A DNA stretch of 64,000 bases, from assembly GCF_007280555.1 (NCBI RefSeq), contig NZ_VKDB01000009.1, forward strand, positions 42,476 through 106,475. Reading direction: 5' to 3'. The notes below the pieces were generated by a model. The model ran no database searches. It was not told the origin of the DNA and was given only the letters and a program-made list of their open reading frames with translations. This stretch comes from Deinococcus detaillensis. GTDB taxonomy: Bacteria; Deinococcota; Deinococci; Deinococcales; Deinococcaceae. This document shows positions 51,795-62,610 of this stretch, in pieces. Positions within the stretch are counted from its first letter, which is position 1, and the number at the start of each line of letters is the position of its first letter. The translations under genes were made by a program, and so were the position numbers.

Positions 51795-52016
51795 GCCGGG
51801 GAACCCGGAGCTGGACGCATGCCGCCGCGCTCCTAAGTCTGGCTTGTCTGGGCGCGGGCCGGAGCGGGACACCGACAGCGACTTGGTGGGACGCCCACGT
51901 CACGCCCCCTTGACTGGTTCACGAAGCCACCTGAACCCTGAGATGTGCGGTGCATCAGAGGGCTGACTGAAGTTGGTTCAACTTCCCCACGTTTCACGCC
52001 CAGAAAAGAGGTTCAC

Positions 52017-53549
52017 ATGAATGCCATTCGCTGGTCTACTGGTCTGCTTCCCTGTGCGTTGGGGTGTGTTCTCCTGGTCTCGTTTCCAGCCTCCGCCCAG
52101 GCGCCACAGGGAGACTTTGGCGCATTCATCGAGCAGGCGCGCCGCGACTGGGACGTGCCCGGAGTCGCGGTCGCCGTGGTGAAGGACGATAAGGTTGTGT
52201 TCGTCCAGGGCTACGGCGTGCGGACTCAGGGCCAGCCAGGAGCGGTGGACGCCGATACGGCTTTTCAGCTTGCCTCGGTGACGAAGATTTTCACCGCTGC
52301 CGCTCTGGGAGCGTTGGTGGACGAGGGCAAGCTCGGCTGGGACGACCCAGTCCTCGGCCATCTGCCGGGCTTCGCCATGTCTGATCCCTACGCCACCCTC
52401 CACACGACCGCCCGCGACCTGCTCGCTCACCGCAGCGGCCTCCCGGCCTTCGGGGGCGAACTCCTAAACGAACTCGGCTACACCCGGTCAGAGGTGCTGC
52501 GCCGCCTGCAGTACGTCAAATCAGTGGGCAGCTTCCGTGAGAAGGCCGGGTACTCGAACCTGGGCTACGCCCTGGCTGGAACGCTCGCCGGGCAGGTGGA
52601 CGGGGCAAGCTGGGAGGCCGTGGTGCGCTCACGGCTTCTCGGGCCGCTGGGTATGAAACGCACCCAGGTGGTGGTTGCGGATCTGGACCGTGACCCGAAT
52701 GCTGCCTCCGCCTACCTGAGCCGCCTGGCTGGCCTGACCCTGGTAACGACGCGGGAGAGTGACGGCGCCTTCGCGCCGGCCGGGGCCATGAGTTCCTCGG
52801 CCAATGACATGGCCATCTGGATGCGTATGCTCCTGGCGGGCGGAAGCTTTGAGGGCAAGCAGGTGCTGCAGGCGAAGACGGTGCAGGAGCTTTTCCGGCC
52901 AGCCATGGCTTCGAGTCCTGGCTTCGCCGAGGCGCCGCCGATCAATGTGGAGACGGGATTTGATTACGCTCTGGGATGGAACATCTATCACTACAACGGG
53001 CACAAGATCGTCGAGAAGGGCGGCGCGCTCGCCGGGGTCCGCGCCGTGGTGACGCTGGTACCGTCCGAACACTTGGGGGTGGTCGTGCTAGCCAACCTCA
53101 ACCTTACCCTGCTGCCGGAGGTGATCCGCGCGCGGGTGCTGGAGGACTACCTCGGCCCCTCAGGACAGGACCTTTCTACCGAATTCAGGCAACAGCGTGA
53201 CGCTCTGGCCCAGCTCGTCGCCACCGTCGACGCGCCACCGAAACTGCCCCTTGGGCCGCTGCCCCGCCCGCTCAATGTCTACGTCGGGGTCTACGAGAAC
53301 GAGTTATACGGACGGCTGGCCGTGGTCCGGGAGGGCGAGGGGATCGCCGTGAAGGCCGGCCCCGCCTGCTACCGGGGGAGCCTGCGGCACGAGGGGCAGG
53401 ACGCCTTCGACTTGGCCTGGCCCCGGCCGAACTCGCTGCCTGGAACAGCGGCCTTCACGCTCGACGCTGCAGGCCAGGCCATAAGGTTCGAGACGGAGGA
53501 CTACGGCGTATTCGTCCGTGTGGAGAGAACCGCCAGAGACTGCTCGTAA
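52017..53549 (+). CDS. secreted serine beta-lactamase-fold hydrolase 3
   Basis: 510 residues from ATG 52017 (AAAAGAGG site). Signal peptide ends FPASAQA. SxxK in LASVTKIFTAAA, Y-x-N in AGYSNLGYALAG, and KGG (IVEKGGALAG) in the third-motif position where the first two have HxG. C-terminal DUF3471-like domain (LYVGVYENELYGRLAVVREGEG) as in the first hydrolase, with which it shares the most sequence. Confidence 0.9.
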   Translation: MNAIRWSTGLLPCALGCVLLVSFPASAQAPQGDFGAFIEQARRDWDVPGVAVAVVKDDKVVFVQGYGVRTQGQPGAVDADTAFQLASVTKIFTAAALGALVDEGKLGWDDPVLGHLPGFAMSDPYATLHTTARDLLAHRSGLPAFGGELLNELGYTRSEVLRRLQYVKSVGSFREKAGYSNLGYALAGTLAGQVDGASWEAVVRSRLLGPLGMKRTQVVVADLDRDPNAASAYLSRLAGLTLVTTRESDGAFAPAGAMSSSANDMAIWMRMLLAGGSFEGKQVLQAKTVQELFRPAMASSPGFAEAPPINVETGFDYALGWNIYHYNGHKIVEKGGALAGVRAVVTLVPSEHLGVVVLANLNLTLLPEVIRARVLEDYLGPSGQDLSTEFRQQRDALAQLVATVDAPPKLPLGPLPRPLNVYVGVYENELYGRLAVVREGEGIAVKAGPACYRGSLRHEGQDAFDLAWPRPNSLPGTAAFTLDAAGQAIRFETEDYGVFVRVERTARDCS

Positions 53550-53615
53550 GCTCAGAGGAGCACAGGATCAAGAACAACGGTGCGGTGACACGCCGTAATA
53601 CCGTGGAGGTAGCGC

Positions 53616-54014
53616 ATGAAACGTCTAGTCGCATCCGTCGGCCTCGCTCTCGCACTCGTCATGGCCGGGTGCGCTCAGCGCCCCACTGCAATGGAGCCGC
53701 CCTCTGACACGGTCAATGCCCTGGTCGAGGGCCCCGTCGAGAGTGCCTTCCTCGAACCGCTCAGATCCACAGTGAAGCTGGTTCAGTACGACGGCAGCCA
53801 GAAGTCTGGAGACTATGACCTCGTCATCCTCGACGGCGACCATCACACGCCCGCTGCCCTCAGGGAGGACGCGCTGGTGAAGGAGGCGCTGGGCGCTGGC
53901 AAGTGGGTGCTGGGGACGGGCTGGCTGCATACCTCCCAGATACCTGACCGGCCGCTTTTTGACTACCCCACGCTGTTCTGTGGTGCTACCAGGTGGTCGA
54001 GAGACTCAGTGTAA
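53616..54014 (+). CDS. small lipoprotein, possibly truncated
   Basis: 132 residues; GGAGG ribosome site. Lipoprotein signal MKRLVASVGLALALVMAGCAQ with lipobox Cys19. The mature part (YDGSQKSGDYDLVILDGDHHTPAALREDALVKEALGAGKWVLG) looks like the N-terminal part of a larger secreted protein, and the last residues (GATRWSRDSV) are not family-like, suggesting 3' truncation near 53985 where the convergent exporter gene begins. No family recognised. Confidence 0.55.
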   Translation: MKRLVASVGLALALVMAGCAQRPTAMEPPSDTVNALVEGPVESAFLEPLRSTVKLVQYDGSQKSGDYDLVILDGDHHTPAALREDALVKEALGAGKWVLGTGWLHTSQIPDRPLFDYPTLFCGATRWSRDSV

Positions 54015-54022
54015 AACCGGAA

Positions 54023-54829
54023 TCAGTGGCGAAGGACCGTGACCGGGGCAGACGCGCCTGACCGGGCCTGTTGCCAGTGGCTCAGCGCACTGGGCACATT
54101 GGTATAGAGGATATAGCCTCCCAGCACCACCAGAAAGGCTGCAAACGAACGCCTGAGGGCCTGCTGCGAGAGAAAACGCGACAGGTAGTTGCCCGCGAAG
54201 CTCCCCAGGATGCCGATGCCGCCCAGCAGCCCGATCAGGTTCCAGTGCAGCGCCTGTGTCCCGCTGAGCGCGTGCATGGTAAAGCCCATGGCCGAGTTCA
54301 GGGCGATGATCACCAGGCTGGTACCGACCGCCACCGTCATGGGCAGGCCGAGCAGCAGCACCAGGGCTGGCAAGATCAGAAAACCGCCGCCCACCCCGAC
54401 CACGCCGGTCAGTACGCCCACGCCGAGCCCCGCTGCCAGCACCTGCCACCAGGGGCGGGCCTGATGATCCTGAGCGTTCTGGGCCGGTTTGAACATGCGC
54501 GAGGCGGCCATCAGCATCACCACCGCGAAGATCAGCAGTTGCAGGGCGGCAGGCAGAGCGTGGCTGAGGAGTGTGCCCAGAAAGGTTCCGGCCAGACCGG
54601 GCAAGCCAAAGAGCAGGACCGCCCGCCAGTTGGTGCAGCGCTTCCAGGCACAGGGCAACGCGCCGAACAGGGCGATCAGACCCACCACCGCCAGACTCTC
54701 GGTGATGGCGAGCTTGGGCTCCTCGCCGACGAGGTAGACCAGCACCGGCACGGTGAGAATGCTGCCGCCGGAGCCCAGCAGCCCCAGACTGAGGCCGATC
54801 AGCACCGCGCCGAGCCAGGCCAGCATCAT
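54023..54829 (-). CDS. TauE/SafE-family sulfite exporter
   Basis: 268 residues, about eight transmembrane helices. TauE/SafE signature [24 protein letters not shown] near the start and [35 protein letters not shown] in the second half. Predicted to export sulfite or a related sulfur oxyanion, the product of persulfide oxidation by the upstream gene. Part of the sulfane-sulfur cluster with a rhodanese and a persulfide dioxygenase-like protein. Confidence 0.9.
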   Translation of the reverse strand: MMLAWLGAVLIGLSLGLLGSGGSILTVPVLVYLVGEEPKLAITESLAVVGLIALFGALPCAWKRCTNWRAVLLFGLPGLAGTFLGTLLSHALPAALQLLIFAVVMLMAASRMFKPAQNAQDHQARPWWQVLAAGLGVGVLTGVVGVGGGFLILPALVLLLGLPMTVAVGTSLVIIALNSAMGFTMHALSGTQALHWNLIGLLGGIGILGSFAGNYLSRFLSQQALRRSFAAFLVVLGGYILYTNVPSALSHWQQARSGASAPVTVLRH

Positions 54830-54909
54830 TGGAAAAATCCTTTGAAACAGGCCAGTCTGAAAACAGAGCTCAGCTCACTCAGCATAAACAACTTCCAGAC
54901 GGGGCTTCA

Positions 54910-55209
54910 TTACTTGGTGGGTAGGCCCGAGCTGATCCAGCCCCCAGTGCCGCCTAGCAGGTTGGAAACATTCTGCACGCCGTTCTCAGCCAGGTACTGG
55001 GCCGCGTTGGCCGAGCGTCCGCCGCTGGCACACACGACGATGACCGGGCCATGAAGGCCGCCGAGTTGCCCTGGCAGCTTGCCCAGCGGAATGTTGCGTG
55101 CGCCTGGAATGTGGCCGCTGCCGTACTCCCAGTCCTCGCGGACGTCGATGACCTGGGTGCCCTGGGCCTGAAGCTGCTGAAGTTCTTGTGGGGTGATGTC
55201 TTGGTACAT
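54910..55209 (-). CDS. single-domain rhodanese
   Basis: 99 residues. Rhodanese fold with QVIDVREDWEYGSGHIPGARNIPL and catalytic Cys in VVCASGGRSANAA. Transfers sulfane sulfur between thiols. Lies 45 bp downstream of the persulfide dioxygenase-like gene and upstream of the TauE exporter on the same strand. Confidence 0.92.
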   Translation of the reverse strand: MYQDITPQELQQLQAQGTQVIDVREDWEYGSGHIPGARNIPLGKLPGQLGGLHGPVIVVCASGGRSANAAQYLAENGVQNVSNLLGGTGGWISSGLPTK

Positions 55210-55254
55210 GCTGATCTCCTCGAATGGCTTGCTCTGACCTACGTGGGCCGCTGC

Positions 55255-56631
55255 TCAGGCCCCGACTTGCGATTTGGCGGCGGCGTAGCCACCTTCAAGG
55301 TCAATGATGTTGTCAAAGCCCTCAGCGCGGAGCACGCTCACAGCGGCGGCGCTGCGGGCACCTCCCTGGCAATGCACGATCACCGGGCGGTCGCGGGGAA
55401 TCAGGCCGAGGTTGTGGGTCAGTCGGCCCGCGTGAAGCTGGGTAGCGCCCTCGATGTGACCAGCCTCATATTCACTTTTGGCCCGCACGTCGAGCACGAA
55501 GGCTCTACTCAAGTCACCGAGTTCGGCGGCGGGCACGGGGGCTTGCGGCTGGGTGTCCAGCCTGTCCAGCGTGCTGATAAAGCCGGTGACATGGTCGATG
55601 CCGGTCATCCATAGGCGGCGGCGCAGTTCGTCGGCCTGCTCCGGCGCGGCCAGCAGCACGTACTCCTGAGCAGGGTTCAGCAGCCAGCCGGACCAGGTTT
55701 CGAAGGTCTTTCCGGCAGGCAGGTGCAGGCTGCCGGGTACGGCTCCAGCCTGGTACGCTTCGCGGGGCCGGGTATCGATCAGGCGCACGCCGCGCTCTAG
55801 GGCAGCGGAAATGTCCTGGCTGGACAGCTGGGTCAGGGGCTGCACTTCGCCGAGCAGGGCCGGTCCAGCTTTGTTGTGACGCTTCATGCGGCCGTAGTAG
55901 GTAGGCGCGTCCGGCTGGCCTTCCAGCAAAGCGTCGGTAAAGGCGGCCTCGTTGCCGTCGGCCAGGTAATCGGCCCACCAGGCAAAGTTGCGCTCGTAGC
56001 CTACGGTGGTGCTCTCCACCGCGCCCAGGGCCTTGCCGCAGGCGCTGCCTGAACCGTGACCGGGCCAGATTTGCAGGTAGTCGGGGAGGGGCTGGAACTT
56101 GTGGGTCAGGCTCTCAAACATCTGCCGCGCACCGGCAAAACGGGTATCCACTCCGCCAGCCGCTTCGTCCAGCAGATCGGGGCGGCCCAGGTCGCCGACG
56201 AACACAAAATCTCCCGTCAGCAGGATCACCGACTGGTCGGTGCGGGCACCGTCGATGACCAGAAAGCTGAGATGCTCGGGGGTATGTCCGGGTGTATGCA
56301 CCGCCCGGAGCACGACGTTGCCCAGGCGAATTTCGCTGCCGTCGTGCAGGCTTTCGTGATCAAAGCCGTACTGCCAGTCGGGGCCACCCTCGTCGCTGAG
56401 ATAGAGCGCCGCGCCGGTCCGGGCCGCGAGTTCACGGCTGCCGCTGAGGTAGTCGGCGTGAATATGCGTCTCGGTCACGGCGACGATCCTCAGCCCTTCC
56501 TGCCCGGCAAGATCGAGGTAACGCTGAATGTCGCGCACCGGATCGACCACGACGGCCGTGCCGTTTTGCTGACAACCAATCAGATACGAGGCCTGGGCCA
56601 GGTCAGTGTCGTACAGACGTTTAAAGAACAT
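55255..56631 (-). CDS. persulfide dioxygenase-rhodanese fusion (CstB/ETHE1-like)
   Basis: 458 residues from ATG 56631, GGAGG upstream. N-terminal metallo-beta-lactamase fold of the ETHE1 type: [48 protein letters not shown] and a distal PGHGSG. Then two rhodanese domains: the first lacks the catalytic Cys ([11 protein letters not shown]), the second has it ([13 protein letters not shown]). Oxidises low-molecular-weight persulfide to sulfite and passes sulfane sulfur. Two CsoR/CstR-type palindromes overlap and precede its promoter. Confidence 0.92.
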   Translation of the reverse strand: MFFKRLYDTDLAQASYLIGCQQNGTAVVVDPVRDIQRYLDLAGQEGLRIVAVTETHIHADYLSGSRELAARTGAALYLSDEGGPDWQYGFDHESLHDGSEIRLGNVVLRAVHTPGHTPEHLSFLVIDGARTDQSVILLTGDFVFVGDLGRPDLLDEAAGGVDTRFAGARQMFESLTHKFQPLPDYLQIWPGHGSGSACGKALGAVESTTVGYERNFAWWADYLADGNEAAFTDALLEGQPDAPTYYGRMKRHNKAGPALLGEVQPLTQLSSQDISAALERGVRLIDTRPREAYQAGAVPGSLHLPAGKTFETWSGWLLNPAQEYVLLAAPEQADELRRRLWMTGIDHVTGFISTLDRLDTQPQAPVPAAELGDLSRAFVLDVRAKSEYEAGHIEGATQLHAGRLTHNLGLIPRDRPVIVHCQGGARSAAAVSVLRAEGFDNIIDLEGGYAAAKSQVGA

Positions 56632-56688
56632 GTTTTTCCTCCGTGGGCGCATCCTGATTGTGACAGGACACGTTCTTGATGGCTCTAT

Positions 56689-56731
56689 ATTATACCCCCA
56701 GGGGATATGAGTCAAATACCCCACGGGGTAT
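56689..56731 (-). promoter_or_regulatory. promoter with two CstR-type operators
   Basis: Minus-strand TTGACT (56715-56710) and TATAAT/TAATAT near 56694-56687 form a promoter for the persulfide dioxygenase-like gene. TATACCCCCAGGGGATAT (56691-56708) overlaps -10 and spacer; ATACCCCACGGGGTAT (56716-56731), a near-perfect palindrome, lies just upstream of -35. These are of the C-tract/G-tract type bound by CsoR-family repressors, here most likely the CstR-like protein at 58636. Confidence 0.75.
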
Positions 56732-56793
56732 ACCTGCTTCAGGTATGGTGTCCGCTGACCGCAGGAAATGAACCGTGCGGGCCGCTTTTCTGC

Positions 56794-58074
56794 TCAGATC
56801 AGGTGGACACTCGCTGAGGCGGCCACGATGGGACCACACTCTTGCAGGTAAGTGAGCATGGCTTGCACCGCGCTCACGGGCAATTCACGCCGCTGCTGCC
56901 CGAAGCGGGCCGGGACGGCCTGATTGGTCAGAAACGCCACCTGATACTGCCTCTCCGGTTCGAGAGGCTCACCGGCAAAGACCGCCTTCAGATTGTCCTC
57001 AATCATCTGGACGAGTTCCGCGCCGCTCACTTGCACCTGACTCACCGGAGGATCATGAGGTACCAAGTTCCAGACGGCCATCCGGGTGACGGGTTCCGGC
57101 GCGATGGGCGCACCGTAACGCCAGCCGTTCGAAAAGGCGATAGAGGTACTGGCAGCGTGGGCAACGGCGGCGGTCAGGAAGTCGTCGGCAGGCGCACTGA
57201 GGGTCGTGCCCCGGTGGAGTAGGAGTTCGGTGTGTCCGACGATTTCTTCCTCAGCGGCGCGGAAGGGCAGCAGATGCCCGGAGATCTGTTCAGCCAGCGG
57301 CAGGTCGAGCGGCTGGGCCGAGTGCATCTCGACCAGCTCATGGTGCAGCAACTCCACCTTGTCCGCCGTGACCGCCAGGCCCAGCTGGGTCACGAAGCTG
57401 CTGTAACAGCCCGCCTGGGTGATCAGGGTGCGGCCCACCCGCTGCGGCGCGGTCAGGTCGATGCCCTCTACTTCCCCGGCCAGCGCGCAGTCTTGCGGAA
57501 ACCCCAGGTGTGACAAGGCCACCACGACGTCGACCCGCTCCACTTGCCGCAGGTGCCGCACGAATTCGCGGATTTCCGCCCGGCCATCGGTGAAGCGCAG
57601 CCCCTTACCAAAGCGCGGGGGCATGTCGCCGATGATATTGGAGGCCAGACCCAGCACGCCCACCCGAATGCCGCGCTCAATGATCCGGAACGGTGCGAAC
57701 GGACGCTCGGACGTTCCCTCGACGTCGATGTTGGCGGCCAGCAGGGGGTAGTTCAGGCCGGTCGCCAGATGCTCAAGTTGTTCAGGGCCGTAACCGAAAT
57801 CCCAGTGGGCGGTCATGCCGTCAAAGGCCAACTCGTTGAGAAATTCCGGCATGAATTCGCCCCGTGTGGCGACGACCGGGCCTGTACCGTGAAAGGTATT
57901 GCCGTTGTCCAGGGCGATACCAGTGCCGGGATACTCGGTGCGGACCTGATCGAAATAAGCCTTGATGCCTCCCGTTCCCCGCGTCACAGGACGGCCTCCT
58001 TCCCAGAAGAGCTCCGGATGGGGTTCGAGGTAGGCGTGCAGATCGTTGAGTTGCAGCAGGGTCAGCCGGTGCAT
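56794..58074 (-). CDS. SoxB/5'-nucleotidase-like metallophosphatase-fold hydrolase
   Basis: 426 residues, no signal peptide. Calcineurin-like fold: LLQLNDLHAYLEPH (metal site 1), IALDNGNTFHGTGPVVATRG, GMTAHWDFGYGPEQL where ordinary 5'-nucleotidases have GNHEFDYG, and VALSHLGF. The HW(E/D)F-YG variant resembles the SoxB branch (thiosulfohydrolase). With persulfide dioxygenase, rhodanese and thioredoxin genes around it, a sulfur-substrate hydrolase is plausible, but the C-terminal nucleotidase domain is also present, so nucleotide substrates remain possible. Likely co-transcribed with the thioredoxin gene upstream. Confidence 0.7.
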   Translation of the reverse strand: MHRLTLLQLNDLHAYLEPHPELFWEGGRPVTRGTGGIKAYFDQVRTEYPGTGIALDNGNTFHGTGPVVATRGEFMPEFLNELAFDGMTAHWDFGYGPEQLEHLATGLNYPLLAANIDVEGTSERPFAPFRIIERGIRVGVLGLASNIIGDMPPRFGKGLRFTDGRAEIREFVRHLRQVERVDVVVALSHLGFPQDCALAGEVEGIDLTAPQRVGRTLITQAGCYSSFVTQLGLAVTADKVELLHHELVEMHSAQPLDLPLAEQISGHLLPFRAAEEEIVGHTELLLHRGTTLSAPADDFLTAAVAHAASTSIAFSNGWRYGAPIAPEPVTRMAVWNLVPHDPPVSQVQVSGAELVQMIEDNLKAVFAGEPLEPERQYQVAFLTNQAVPARFGQQRRELPVSAVQAMLTYLQECGPIVAASASVHLI

Positions 58075-58125
58075 GAACGTTCCTCCTGAAGGTGAAGGCG
58101 CGGGCGAGGAACCTACCAGGGCCGC

Positions 58126-58545
58126 TCAGCCATAAGCTACGAGCCGCTGGAGTAGGACCGGTTTCTGAATCACACCGACCATGGAGTCCACCTGCTTGCC
58201 CTCATGAAAGAGCAGCAACGTCGGAATGCTGCGGACATTAAATATGGCGGCGCTCTGGGGATTCTCGTCCACGTTGACTTTGACTACCCGGACCTTCCCA
58301 GCCCGCTCGCGGGCAATCTCTTCCAGAATCGGCCCCATCACTCGGCACGGCCCGCACCAGGGAGCCCAGAAATCCACCAGCACCGGCACGCTGGCCTGAA
58401 TGTCACTGCTAAAGCTGGCGTCGGTGCCGTTATGGAGCCACGGCAGGACAGCCTGACAGCGCGCACAGACGGGAACCTGCCCGTCAGGCACCTGACGGAC
58501 CCGGTTCTTGCTGTGGCAGACGGTACAGAGCAGGACATCATTCAT
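58126..58545 (-). CDS. trxC: thioredoxin 2 with zinc-ribbon N-terminus
   Basis: 139 residues. N-terminal zinc ribbon ([12 protein letters not shown]...[10 protein letters not shown], two CxxC) then a thioredoxin domain with active site [14 protein letters not shown] and cis-Pro in RSIPTLLLF. This is the Trx2/TrxC architecture. Probably reduces persulfides or disulfides generated by the sulfur cluster. Divergent from the CstR-like regulator, sharing its operator region. Confidence 0.92.
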   Translation of the reverse strand: MNDVLLCTVCHSKNRVRQVPDGQVPVCARCQAVLPWLHNGTDASFSSDIQASVPVLVDFWAPWCGPCRVMGPILEEIARERAGKVRVVKVNVDENPQSAAIFNVRSIPTLLLFHEGKQVDSMVGVIQKPVLLQRLVAYG

Positions 58546-58568
58546 GGTGACCTCGCGGGGCGGTGTGT

Positions 58569-58585
58569 ATATCCAAGAGGGGTAT
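58569..58585. promoter_or_regulatory. third CstR-type operator (imperfect)
   Basis: ATATCCAAGAGGGGTAT: right half GGGGTAT identical to that of the operator at 56716-56731, left half degenerate. It lies in the divergent region between trxC and the CstR-like gene, consistent with autoregulation. Confidence 0.55.
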
Positions 58586-58635
58586 TATTGAGAAAGCAAG
58601 GCCACGGACAGTGGCGGCCCTAGAGGAAGGTGAGG

Positions 58636-58911
58636 ATGACGAGCGCTCCCGTAACCATAGAAAAACAGCCGGATAAACAGCGTGTTCTCAACCGCCTGCG
58701 TCGCCTGGAAGGCCAGGTGCGCGGCCTGCAGAAGATGGTGGACGAGGAGCGTTCCTGTCAGGAACTCCTAACCCTGCTCAGCGGTATCCGCAGCGCCCTG
58801 GACGCCACGGGTGACGTGATCTTCGAGGAGTATATCAACAGTTGCGTGATGGACGATGGGGCTCCCCTTTCGCCAAAAGAGATCGTCAAAACCGCACGCC
58901 TGCTGCGCTGA
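58636..58911 (+). CDS. cstR: CstR-like persulfide-sensing repressor
   Basis: 91 residues from ATG 58636, GTGAGG upstream. CsoR-family helices (VLNRLRRLEGQVRGLQKMVDEERSC). Cys41 and Cys70 are 29 residues apart as in CstR, and the copper-ligand His position is Tyr66 (FEEYINSC). Loss of that His with two retained cysteines is the mark of CstR, which senses sulfane sulfur through a disulfide/polysulfide bridge. Contrast with the copper-type CsoR at 36809 (C-H-H). Likely controls the flanking sulfur genes. Confidence 0.85.
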   Translation: MTSAPVTIEKQPDKQRVLNRLRRLEGQVRGLQKMVDEERSCQELLTLLSGIRSALDATGDVIFEEYINSCVMDDGAPLSPKEIVKTARLLR

Positions 58912-58935
58912 AGGTCTGCCAAATCAAACTCGCGG

Positions 58936-59157
58936 TCAGGTTTGACGTCGCAGCTCGTCACCGTGAAAAGGCAGCTTGACCAGAGGAGCCAGCAGGCAGA
59001 CGTCGAACACCCCGGCCAGCAGCGGCACAAGGCCGAGGGCTGTGGTCGCCGGTTTGCCCTTTGTCAGCCCCCAACCCATTAAGGCGAGACCTGCGCCAAC
59101 TCTGAGTGCGCGGCCCTGCGGCGCGGCCATGAAGCCCATAAACTGTTTCCTGATCAT
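58936..59157 (-). CDS. small membrane DUF2892 protein
   Basis: 73 residues with two hydrophobic segments (LRVGAGLALMGWGLTKG, TALGLVPLLAGVFDVCLLAPL), the YgaP-type DUF2892 pattern. AGGAGG ribosome site. Such domains are commonly linked to rhodanese genes, consistent with the sulfur cluster next door. Confidence 0.75.
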   Translation of the reverse strand: MIRKQFMGFMAAPQGRALRVGAGLALMGWGLTKGKPATTALGLVPLLAGVFDVCLLAPLVKLPFHGDELRRQT

Positions 59158-59178
59158 AATGCATACCTCCTTTAGGGT

Positions 59179-59604
59179 TTAGGGCCGAACGGCATTGACG
59201 GTCACCTGCACACTATTGCCGCCTTCGAGTTCAAAGGTGTGCTGGTAAGCGCCGACCTGATTGCCGATGGTAAGGCGGACAGGCAACAGGCCAGCTACCG
59301 GGACCGTCGTGCCGTAGCCATTGAGTTGTCCGGACAGCAGCGGTTCGCCGTCCACGCCGAGGGGACTGAGGGCTGATTGTCCCTTTGCGCCCTCAGGAGC
59401 CTTGCCGATGATGCCGCCCACCACTTCATCTCCGGGCAGTTCGAGGATCTGATTACCGTTGGCGTCACGGACGAGCAGCCCGCCGGTGAAGTTCGGGTAC
59501 TGGGCGAGGTTGGTGGGCAGAATGCCGACGCCGTTGAGCGGCTGGCCGCCGCGCCACAGGCAGCGTAGGGGCGGGGCGGTTGAGCGCAGCCAGACCATCA
59601 CCGC
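59179..59604 (-). pseudogene. 5'-truncated exported-type protein at duplication junction
   Basis: The frame is open from 59625, but its first codons lie within the duplicated copper block flank. The genuine part (LPTNLAQYPNFTGGLLVRDANGNQILELPGDEVVGGIIG...VGAYQHTFELEGGNSVQVTVNAV) looks like the C-terminal portion of a secreted beta-sandwich protein. It starts at or near the block boundary (about 59605), so its own N-terminus and signal peptide seem to have been cut away. Confidence 0.55.
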
Positions 59605-59740
59605 GTACACACTAGACTCTGTCATCTTACCCTCCCCCCGAATTCCTGGCCGACTGGCGCTGTGCCGTGTTCAAGACCACTGCCGCGTCTCTTTCTCCTG
59701 GGCGGTGACGCCAGTGTCGCCCAGGTTAAACGCCAGCCAA

Positions 59741-59986
59741 TCAGTGTCCAAGGTCGCGCTTGAGAGTCTCGAACTGCTCTTTGGTCAGGTCACCCCGGGC
59801 AAACCGTTCCCGGGCAATTTGAAGGGTGCGGTCCGTATCGAATACGCTTCCCGCGTGACCCCCGTGCGGCCCTGGGTTGAGGGCGCGGACCAGAACCACC
59901 AGCCCAACGATGACTACCACCATAAACAGCACCATACCGATCCATCCAAACCCTCCCGAATCCATCCCGTAACCGTAACCGTTCAT
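59741..59986 (-). CDS. small membrane SHOCT-domain protein, copy 2
   Basis: 81 residues, nearly identical to the protein at 40174-40419 (differences such as GMDSGGFGW for GMNSGAFGW and DLTKEQ for ELTKEQ). One transmembrane helix plus a SHOCT domain. Follows the multicopper oxidase gene by about 130 bp on the same strand. Confidence 0.88.
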   Translation of the reverse strand: MNGYGYGMDSGGFGWIGMVLFMVVVIVGLVVLVRALNPGPHGGHAGSVFDTDRTLQIARERFARGDLTKEQFETLKRDLGH

Positions 59987-60118
59987 AATGACTCCTCTGT
60001 TGCTCTCTTTATTACCTGTTTCTAGATTGAAGATCGGAAGGGTCGTGACCAGGCCACATCCTGCACGACCCCGATGACCAGAACACAGACGACCCTTCGG
60101 CAGCGTTCTGAACAGCCC

Positions 60119-61449
<1,331 letters not shown>

Positions 61450-61453
<4 letters not shown>

Positions 61454-61839
61454 ACCGCTGCCAGCACCCGTTGGAACATCGTCTTGGCCTGGTCCCCGAG
61501 TGGACCGAGCGCCTCGTTACCCGTCAGCCCGAGGGCCAGAGCCGGGTCGAGAAAGCCCACCTCGGTGCCGTTCTGCGTGCCGATCACGAACGCTCCACAG
61601 GGCAGCAGGGCGGCGATGCTCGGGTCGAATTCGAGGGCCTGTCGGGCCAGATCGGGTGAGCAGACCCCGAACCCAACCACACGGTTCGGAAGCTGGTGGC
61701 CGGTCTTCTCAGCGATGATGTCGCTGAATTCGAGGCTGTACAGCACGCCTAGGCCCTCTGCCAGCAGCGCTGTCTTCAGCCGTTCGAGAACGGCGTCCAC
61801 ATCGGCCTCGACGGTTCGCTTAAGGGCAAAATCGGTCAT
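61450..61839 (-). CDS. DUF302 protein, full length
   Basis: 129 residues: FALKRTVEADVDAVLERLKTALLAEGLGVLYSLEFSDIIAEKTG, then RVVGFGVCSPDLARQALEFDPSIAALLPCGAFVIGT, complete DUF302 with Cys in GVCSP and PCG. DUF302 proteins occur with copper and oxidase genes; role unsettled. Middle gene of a three-gene minus-strand operon (exported protein, DUF302, oxidase). Confidence 0.9.
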
Positions 61840-61863
61840 ATCAACCTTCTGATGGGTACGGGT

Positions 61864-62610
61864 CTACTTGACCTCGCCGAGATAAGCACCGTGCCAGCCG
61901 TGCACCCAGACCTCTCCGGTGAAGGCGTTGACCGACAGCATGCCTTCGATGGCCTTGCGGCCGTAATCGAAGGTGTAGTACCCGGGAAACGTCATCCCTT
62001 CGATCACCTTCCCTCCGGGCAGGTACCCGGCCAGGAAGGTGTCGGCGAGCTTCTGGGCCGCTACCTTCGTGTACCGAACCGGGGTCGAAGGAACCGAACG
62101 GCCCTGACTGACACTTCCGCCCATCATGCCGTTGTCAACCTGTCCACCCTGCATGCCGAAGCGGGTGTTCCAGAGCATGTCCGGTCCGGGTTCCGGCTGG
62201 ACGATTCCGGTGTAGCGGTCGACGAGCACTTCGGCCAGGCCCGCGCCGGTCGTGGCGTCCACCACCTGAACGTAGTAGTTCTCGGCGAAGACCATGAAGT
62301 CCCTGGTCTTGACCTGCGATCCGTAGCGACCCACGAACCCTTGTGCGCGCCTCCGGGCCTCGTCTTGCGAGATGGGACGCGACGAGGGAGCGTAGAGGCT
62401 CATCATTCCGCTGCCCATTGCGCCGCCTCCCATCATTCCGCCACCGACGCCATTGCCGCCCATCATGCCCTGGCCGTACCCCTGCCCATTTCCCTGTCCT
62501 GCTCCAGCATTTCCAGGCTGATCCATCATGCTCTGGGCGAACACGCTTCCCAGGAGTCCGAATAGGAGCAGCCCGGCACCAATCAGCAGTTGATTGCTCG
62601 TCTTCTTCAT
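61864..62610 (-). CDS. exported Met/Gly-rich protein with PepSY-like domain, copy 2
   Basis: 248 residues from ATG 62610 (GAGG upstream). Same as copy 1 but with a longer Met/Gly linker (GYGQGMMGGNGVGGGMMGGGAMGSGMM) formed by in-frame repeat units. Signal peptide, PepSY-like region and C-terminal TFDYGRKAIEGMLSVNAFTGEVWVHGWHG conserved. First gene of the copper operon; the paired GGTAAC element lies about 130 bp upstream. Confidence 0.82.
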   Translation of the reverse strand: MKKTSNQLLIGAGLLLFGLLGSVFAQSMMDQPGNAGAGQGNGQGYGQGMMGGNGVGGGMMGGGAMGSGMMSLYAPSSRPISQDEARRRAQGFVGRYGSQVKTRDFMVFAENYYVQVVDATTGAGLAEVLVDRYTGIVQPEPGPDMLWNTRFGMQGGQVDNGMMGGSVSQGRSVPSTPVRYTKVAAQKLADTFLAGYLPGGKVIEGMTFPGYYTFDYGRKAIEGMLSVNAFTGEVWVHGWHGAYLGEVK

